Source of the DNA: Alphaproteobacteria bacterium
GTDB taxonomy: Bacteria; Pseudomonadota; Alphaproteobacteria; Micavibrionales; Micavibrionaceae
Length of the DNA stretch: 6,365 nt
Assembly (NCBI GenBank): GCA_030432775.1
Contig: JAUILO010000137.1
Coordinates: 1-6,365 of the forward strand
Direction: 5' to 3'
How positions within the stretch are numbered: the stretch's first letter is position 1; each line of letters starts with the position of its first letter. The notes beneath the pieces were generated by a model that had not been told where the DNA came from, searched no databases, and saw only the letters and a list, made by a program, of their open reading frames with translations. Below are positions 1-4,358 of the stretch, in pieces. The position numbers and the translations under genes are program-made.

Positions 1-27
1 GAGTTATAATATGATCAGATAGAATCA

Positions 28-1137
28 CTAAAGACGAAAACGGTATTCATCTGCCGGGTTTTTATCTTGCTGGCACTGATAACACCACTCTTCCGGCTCA
101 TATCTGCGATCCTCATGCACACGTGCTTCGACATCCTGTATCAACTCGACAACATGCCCCCACCATTCATCATATGTCCTGCCCAGCTCCTGCCATAAAG
201 TATGATCTGCGCCCTTGATCAAAACATTCTTGGTCAGCGGCATAATCTCTGCCGCTTTTTCATGCGCGGAATTTTCAACAAAACTCTCTTCCTCCGCACT
301 ACCAATTAGAATCGGTACGTTAATATCGCGCAAATAACTTTCATCCATAATCATATCAACTGTTGCAAACGTGGAATGTACCCAGCCAAATGTTGGAACA
401 CTCAGGCGCTGATCTTCGTTCATGCGCCCTAGCAATTTGGCAATCTCGCGCCGGGCATTAACCGGCTTTTCGGCTTTATCTTCTTTATTACTATTTCGGC
501 GCTCTGTTTTCTCAAGCGCTTCCCAGCTACTGGCTGTCTTTGTATTTTTGAATCCCACATGACTAGCCACATTAAAAATAGCGCGCATAAGCGGTTTAAA
601 TACGGTACGCGGCAAACCAAGCGGATTAATATCCAGCATTGGCGTACTCATAATAGCACCATCAAAAACATCCGGATGATCGTGCAGATAAATCATCCCG
701 ACATGACCGCCCATTGAATTCGTACTCATGATAAGCGGTTTATCGCCATTATGCGGCTTCACAACCTGACGTGCCAAGACGTCAAGATCATCTACATGAC
801 GCCTCATACCTTCGGTACTTGGCTGTTTAAGATTGCGCGGATTCACACGTCCGGATGCGCCCTGACCATGCCAGTCCATCGCATACACATCGTAATCCAT
901 TCGTTGATATCGTTTGATCGTTTCGTAATATAGATCTATATCTTCGCCATATCCGTGAGTGACTATAATAGCACCGCGTGATTGTCCTTCTGCGGGCGCA
1001 TAACCGTAACGAATATTATGCCCCTTGGATGTCTGGAAATGCAGATCGCCCTCCCACCCTTTAGGTGGCTGGACCATATCATTCCAGAGCTCTGTCAAGC
1101 TCTTTGGATTCATATACCTCAAGACATTTTGCTGCAT
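28..1137 (-). CDS. Alpha/beta hydrolase, monoacylglycerol lipase / lysophospholipase type (Hydrolase_4, serine aminopeptidase S33-like)
   Basis: This 369-residue protein is probably a cytoplasmic serine esterase acting on lipid esters. Seen in the sequence: an oxyanion-type THGYGED motif (residues 60-66), the DWHGQGASG block typical of the family (88-96), a nucleophile elbow TNSMGG (139-144) with Ser141, and a late ADHTLWQE motif giving catalytic His312. The acid is expected around GSAEEES (279-285), where Glu282 stands where the family usually has Asp. The elbow is odd because relatives normally read GHSMGG. No signal peptide or membrane segment is seen. The tail carries a CYQC pair (352-355) and is charged. 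The start is uncertain: Met1 has no clear ribosome binding site, while Met9 (codon at 1111-1113) is preceded by GAGG only 3 bases away. The gene is divergent from fadE, which suggests a role feeding acyl groups into beta-oxidation; that role is inferred. The exact substrate cannot be told. Confidence 0.93.
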   Translation of the reverse strand: MQQNVLRYMNPKSLTELWNDMVQPPKGWEGDLHFQTSKGHNIRYGYAPAEGQSRGAIIVTHGYGEDIDLYYETIKRYQRMDYDVYAMDWHGQGASGRVNPRNLKQPSTEGMRRHVDDLDVLARQVVKPHNGDKPLIMSTNSMGGHVGMIYLHDHPDVFDGAIMSTPMLDINPLGLPRTVFKPLMRAIFNVASHVGFKNTKTASSWEALEKTERRNSNKEDKAEKPVNARREIAKLLGRMNEDQRLSVPTFGWVHSTFATVDMIMDESYLRDINVPILIGSAEEESFVENSAHEKAAEIMPLTKNVLIKGADHTLWQELGRTYDEWWGHVVELIQDVEARVHEDRRYEPEEWCYQCQQDKNPADEYRFRL

Positions 1138-1202
1138 ATCTGTCGTATTGATTCGACTTTATATGCAGCTAGATGTTCCCTGTTCAACTTCGTTTTTTTA
1201 TA

Positions 1203-1231
1203 ATTATCAGACGTTTACGTCTTTATTTCAA
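1203..1231 (-). promoter_or_regulatory. Predicted sigma70-type promoter of the hydrolase gene
   Basis: Read leftward, TTGAAA (1231-1226) and GATAAT (1208-1203) are separated by exactly 17 bases. Each box differs from consensus at one position. Transcription would start near 1196, leaving about 59 bases of leader before the ATG at 1137. This is the best promoter match for the minus strand in the divergent region. Confidence 0.65.
1209..1222. promoter_or_regulatory. Perfect palindrome in the promoter spacer, candidate repressor operator
   Basis: AGACGT-TT-ACGTCT is a perfect 6+6 inverted repeat with a 2-base centre. It sits wholly inside the 17-base spacer between the -35 and -10 boxes of the hydrolase promoter, touching the -10 box. 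A protein bound there should block RNA polymerase. The symmetric layout fits a dimeric regulator such as a TetR- or GntR-type protein, but the family is not indicated and no regulator gene is in the window. Confidence 0.55.
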
Positions 1232-1307
1232 AAAGGATAGACCATGACCTGTTAAAGATCAAGAAGAGTCCATTTTGCTGCGCACCATAGAATCTTTATT
1301 CTCTGAG

Positions 1308-1335
1308 TTGACATTCAAACTTCATCGCTTACGAT
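1308..1335 (+). promoter_or_regulatory. Candidate upstream promoter for fadE
   Basis: A consensus -35 box, TTGACA (1308-1313), is followed after 16 bases by TACGAT (1330-1335), a four-of-six match to the -10 consensus. Transcription would start near 1342 and give a leader of about 195 bases. The -10 box and spacing are imperfect, so this competes with the second candidate at 1337-1364. Confidence 0.4.
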
Positions 1336-1336
1336 A

Positions 1337-1364
1337 TTCACAAAATAAATAATTAGAAAATAAT
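1337..1364 (+). promoter_or_regulatory. Candidate proximal promoter for fadE
   Basis: TTCACA (1337-1342) and AATAAT (1359-1364), each five of six to consensus, lie 16 bases apart in an AT-rich stretch. The predicted start near 1371 falls just before the structured leader element that opens at 1376. This fits a transcript whose first folded helix is the closing stem of that element. AT-rich DNA throws up -10-like boxes by chance, so confidence is moderate. Confidence 0.4.
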
Positions 1365-1375
1365 TATAAAAAAAG

Positions 1376-1530
1376 TAAACAGTGAGAGGTATCAATTTGT
1401 CTGGATTTTCCAGCAAAGTTAGTCTTGTGCGCGCTTGTGTTTTATTGCACAGCAAGCTGAGCGATCGAGCGCGCATCTCCCTGTTTAAAATTAATAAGTT
1501 TAAATAATTTTATAACCGGATCAAGGGAGA
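1376..1530 (+). promoter_or_regulatory. Structured 5' leader of fadE, riboswitch-like, class not recognised
   Basis: The RNA can form a three-way junction. The closing stem P1 pairs 1376-1387 with 1476-1487 (11 of 12 pairs; T1383/C1480 is the mismatch). P2 is the hairpin 1396-1417 (CTGGA-TTT-TCCAG core, a bulged T1400, then four more pairs). P3 pairs 1428-1437 with 1466-1475 (ten pairs, one a wobble) and abuts P1 with no unpaired base. The 3' strand of P1 includes TCTCCCT (1476-1482), a perfect complement of the Shine-Dalgarno stretch AGGGAGA (1524-1530). P1 and Shine-Dalgarno masking are therefore mutually exclusive. An AT-rich inverted repeat (1486-1493 with 1505-1512) nests inside the masked form. 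The pairings are seen in the sequence; that they act as a switch, and what they would sense, is inference. Confidence 0.45.
1523..1530 (+). promoter_or_regulatory. Ribosome binding site of fadE
   Basis: The purine run AAGGGAGA ends 6 bases before the ATG at 1537, which supports that start over the in-frame ATG at 1543. It is also the target of the complementary TCTCCCT at 1476-1482 in the leader. Confidence 0.8.
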
Positions 1531-1536
1531 ACGACC

Positions 1537-3978
1537 ATGGGCATGCCCCCAAAACAACTCGCCAAACAAGCTTACGCACTAATCAATAATGACGCCGCAC
1601 TCGATGTTTTAAAAGAGCTTCGCGCAGGTATCTCCGACACAGAATGGGCAGCCCTATCCTCCGGCACAGCTGGTTTTGAAGCATCTATCTTCTCCGGTAA
1701 ACCGGATTGGGACGGCCTGCATTCCATGCAAAAACCCGGATTAACAGAAGAAGAACAATCCTTCCTAGATAACGAAGTCGCAGAATTTTGCGAGATGATC
1801 GATGATTGGAAAATTAGAGACGAGATATATGACTTACCGCAAGAAGGTTACGATTATTTAAGAGAAAAAGGATTCTTTGGTCTGATCATTCCCAAAGAAT
1901 ATGGCGGCAAGGGTTTTTCGGCACAGGCACACTCTGCCATTGTGGCAAAAATAAACTCACGTAGCGGCACAGCGGCGGTGATCGCCATGGTGCCAAACTC
2001 TTTAGGACCAGCCGAACTTCTGATGAATTACGGCACGCAAGAACAAAAAGACGAGATCCTGCCGAAGCTTGCTTCAGGTGAACATATTCCATGTTTTGCA
2101 CTCACCAGCGAGATCGCCGGCTCTGACGCCACCAGCATGACAGACAATGCCGTTGTATTTAAAGATGAAGATGGTGGTTTGAAATTACGCATGAACTGGG
2201 CCAAGCGTTACATTACACTGGCACCTGTCGCAACCTTATTCGGTGTTGCGTATAAATTGAATGTACCTAAATCCCTTGTTAAAGAGCTTCGTGATAATCC
2301 GGATGCAAGTATAAAAGATGACCTGATCGGCCTGCTTGGCGATGAATTGAAAGGTCTTGAGGGTGAAGAATTGTCCGCTGCCCTCACCAGTTATCTTGAG
2401 GCCAGCGACCCTAAATCAGATATGATAGATAAGGGAATCACCTTGTCTTTAGTTGATGCGCAAAGTCCTGGCATTAAACGCGATGTGCGCCACCGCCCAG
2501 GCGGCACAGCATTTCCAAATGGTCCGAATTGGGGTACAGATGTAATCGCACCGATCAATAGCATTATCGGCGGCACAAAAGGTGCTGGTGAAGGCTGGAA
2601 CATGCTGGTTGATTGTCTTGCCGTCGGCAGATCAATATCACTACCGGCAACAGCCACAGGAGCGCTTAAATACCTATCCCGTGTGACTGGTGCCTACGCA
2701 GCCGTCAGACAACAATTCGGCATGCCGCTTTCAAAAATGGAAGGCGTTCAGGAATATCTGACACGCATCGCAGGTTCAACCTATATTCTTGATTCGGCAA
2801 AAACAATGCCGTTACAAGAGCTGGACATCGCCCATGATAACGGTGAAAAAGCGCGTCCTGCGGTGGCATCGGCTATTCTAAAATATAACGCAACCAATAT
2901 GTCTTCACAGGCCGCAAATGATTCGATGAGCGTGCATGGTGGTAAAGGTGTTGTTCAGGGGCCAAACAACCCTGTGGCCGCACTGTATCAGGCTGCGCCA
3001 ATCGGACAGACCGTGGAAGGCGCCAATAGCTTAACCAGAACCATGATTACATTTGGTCAGGGTGCATTTCTTGTCCACCCCTACACAATGAAGCAAATGA
3101 TCGCGGCAGAAAATAATGACAAAAAAACAGCCGGTAAATTCCTGCGCCGTCATATTGCCCATTTATTTAACCATCACGCAAAAAGCTTCCTCGCCCCATT
3201 TGGCGGTCAGGCGCTCAGCAAATCACCGTCTAGCGGCGCTGATAGCAAATATTACAAACAAATAAACCGACTGAGTTCTAACTTTGTTGTAGTTGGAAAT
3301 GCGACGATGTTACTGTTGCAAAAAGCCCTGAAAGGTAAACAGCGCATTTCAGGCCGACTTGCCGATACACTGAGTGATTTATATATGGCTTCGCAAGTCC
3401 TACGCCGCTGGGAAAACGATGGCAGACCAGAGGCCGATAAAGCGCTTATGGAATGGTCATGTCAAACCTTGCTGCATGATGCAGAACAAAAAATGATCGA
3501 GGTTCTTGATAACTTCCCGAGCAAACTGATTGGAAAATTTTTGAAAGCAACGGTATTCCCACTTGGCCCGCGCCTAAAACCACCATCCGATCATTTGAGC
3601 AATAAAGTCGCGCAAACGATTACAACACCTGGTGAAACACGTGATCGCCTGACCGACGGTATTTTCATTCCAAAAGGAGAAAGAGAATATGTCACGCGTC
3701 TTGAGAAAACATTCGATCTTGTACACAAAGCCAATAAATACGAAAGCGCGCTCGCATATGGAGAGCGCAAAGGCAAGATCGATTCGTCTGAAGATATGAT
3801 GACGCGCGTTCAACAAGCCGTTGATGCCGGCCTTATGGAGCCGGACACAAATGTAGAGGAGATCGCAACATTGCTTGAAGACACAGCCGCAGCAAGACAA
3901 GACATTATCGCTGTTGATTGTTTCCCTCGCGAATGGGTTGGCGCTCCGGTAAACCCGACTGGCCCGACCATACCTTAA
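1537..3978 (+). CDS. fadE: Acyl-CoA dehydrogenase, FadE type, with C-terminal DUF1974 domain
   Basis: This 813-residue flavoenzyme should catalyse the first step of fatty-acid beta-oxidation, acyl-CoA to trans-2-enoyl-CoA with FAD as acceptor. Seen in order: an N-terminal helical domain with GLIIPKEYGGKGFS (115-128); the flavin/substrate-contacting CFALTSEIAGSD (186-197); the middle beta domain; a C-terminal helical core with SVHGGKGV (465-472) and PIGQTVEGAN (488-497), whose Glu494 matches the catalytic base of FadE; and a long FadE-specific tail from about 510 to the end. Length is close to E. coli FadE (about 814), but the parts differ. No hydrophobic N-terminal segment is present, so the protein looks soluble. 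A charged, helix-rich insert occupies roughly 243-295 in the middle domain. The start is supported by AAGGGAGA 6 bases upstream. The gene sits behind a structured leader and is convergent with the hydratase/dehydrogenase gene. Confidence 0.96.
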   Translation: MGMPPKQLAKQAYALINNDAALDVLKELRAGISDTEWAALSSGTAGFEASIFSGKPDWDGLHSMQKPGLTEEEQSFLDNEVAEFCEMIDDWKIRDEIYDLPQEGYDYLREKGFFGLIIPKEYGGKGFSAQAHSAIVAKINSRSGTAAVIAMVPNSLGPAELLMNYGTQEQKDEILPKLASGEHIPCFALTSEIAGSDATSMTDNAVVFKDEDGGLKLRMNWAKRYITLAPVATLFGVAYKLNVPKSLVKELRDNPDASIKDDLIGLLGDELKGLEGEELSAALTSYLEASDPKSDMIDKGITLSLVDAQSPGIKRDVRHRPGGTAFPNGPNWGTDVIAPINSIIGGTKGAGEGWNMLVDCLAVGRSISLPATATGALKYLSRVTGAYAAVRQQFGMPLSKMEGVQEYLTRIAGSTYILDSAKTMPLQELDIAHDNGEKARPAVASAILKYNATNMSSQAANDSMSVHGGKGVVQGPNNPVAALYQAAPIGQTVEGANSLTRTMITFGQGAFLVHPYTMKQMIAAENNDKKTAGKFLRRHIAHLFNHHAKSFLAPFGGQALSKSPSSGADSKYYKQINRLSSNFVVVGNATMLLLQKALKGKQRISGRLADTLSDLYMASQVLRRWENDGRPEADKALMEWSCQTLLHDAEQKMIEVLDNFPSKLIGKFLKATVFPLGPRLKPPSDHLSNKVAQTITTPGETRDRLTDGIFIPKGEREYVTRLEKTFDLVHKANKYESALAYGERKGKIDSSEDMMTRVQQAVDAGLMEPDTNVEEIATLLEDTAAARQDIIAVDCFPREWVGAPVNPTGPTIP

Positions 3979-4035
3979 ACAACAACTGAACACGAAACAG
4001 TTTTCGCATTTTACAGCCTTAACTTGGCGGTGGTG

Positions 4036-4094
4036 CGAAAACGTAAATCTGGTTGTTTAAAGGATACCTCTCCCGGCCGGATGTTACGTTTTTG
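4036..4094 (+). terminator. Long hairpin downstream of fadE, probable first terminator or mRNA-end structure
   Basis: AAAACGTAA (4038-4046) pairs perfectly with TTACGTTTT (4084-4092). The stem continues as ATCTGG (4047-4052) with CCGGAT (4077-4082), broken only by a bulged G4083, giving about 15 pairs around a 24-base loop. The 3' arm ends in a five-T run. The matching A-run on the 5' arm means it could act in either direction. It begins about 58 bases after the fadE stop codon. Confidence 0.6.
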
Positions 4095-4095
4095 G

Positions 4096-4135
4096 AAACC
4101 AGGATTGCGTTCTGCAGGACGTTGTCCTGGTTTTT
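4096..4135 (+). terminator. Intrinsic terminator of fadE
   Basis: AAACCAGGA (4096-4104) pairs with TCCTGGTTT (4125-4133), nine perfect pairs. An inner stem CGTTC/GGACG (4108-4112 with 4117-4121) is capped by TGCA, and the T-run continues to 4135. The orientation fits rightward transcription from fadE. It lies one base after the preceding hairpin, so the two form a tandem. Confidence 0.75.
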
Positions 4136-4290
4136 CAATAACCGATATCCAGCAGCAAAAAACCATCATCTCTACCCGTAGCTGTATAATGGCCACAACC
4201 AGATCCGGCACTCTAAAGAGTACCAAGATAATATTTTGCGCATTCAAATACACTCAATATGCTCAAGACACTCGCCATATATGCCGCAGT

Positions 4291-4318
4291 AAAAAAGCCG
4301 GAGCATCTGCCCCGGCTT
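4291..4318 (-). terminator. Intrinsic terminator of the 3-hydroxyacyl-CoA dehydrogenase/enoyl-CoA hydratase gene
   Basis: Read leftward, a ten-pair stem (4318-4309 with 4304-4295; one G-T wobble at 4311/4302) closes a four-base AGAT loop. It is followed by a T-run given by the six A residues at 4291-4296. It lies about 40 bases past the stop codon of the minus-strand gene. On the plus strand the hairpin is followed by CTATATT, so it is mainly a leftward terminator. Confidence 0.85.
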
Positions 4319-4358
4319 CTATATTATTCGATAATCGTTTTATGCCGATTTAAAGCCG

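Noticed and set aside
1289..1302. AGAAT-CTTT-ATTCT inverted repeat just upstream of the TTGACA box
   Set aside because: Only five pairs in AT-rich DNA, easily expected by chance. It is not extended and not repeated elsewhere in the window.
3574..3993. Antisense 139-codon frame over the 3' part of fadE
   Set aside because: It is a shadow of the strong fadE coding frame, with a low-complexity, Cys/Arg-rich translation and no domain.
4185..4190. Perfect TATAAT on the plus strand, possible promoter of a small RNA ending at the 4295-4318 hairpin
   Set aside because: No acceptable -35 box is found at 16-18 bases upstream and there is no TGn extended -10. The 4295-4318 hairpin lacks a T-run in this direction.
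4011..4253. Minus-strand 80-codon open frame in the same convergent region
   Set aside because: It lies beyond the leftward terminator at 4291-4318, has no convincing ribosome binding site, and overlaps the fadE terminator structures.
4024..4353. Plus-strand 109-codon open frame between fadE and the minus-strand gene
   Set aside because: It starts at a TTG with no ribosome binding site, runs through both fadE terminator hairpins and the opposing terminator, and its translation resembles no family.
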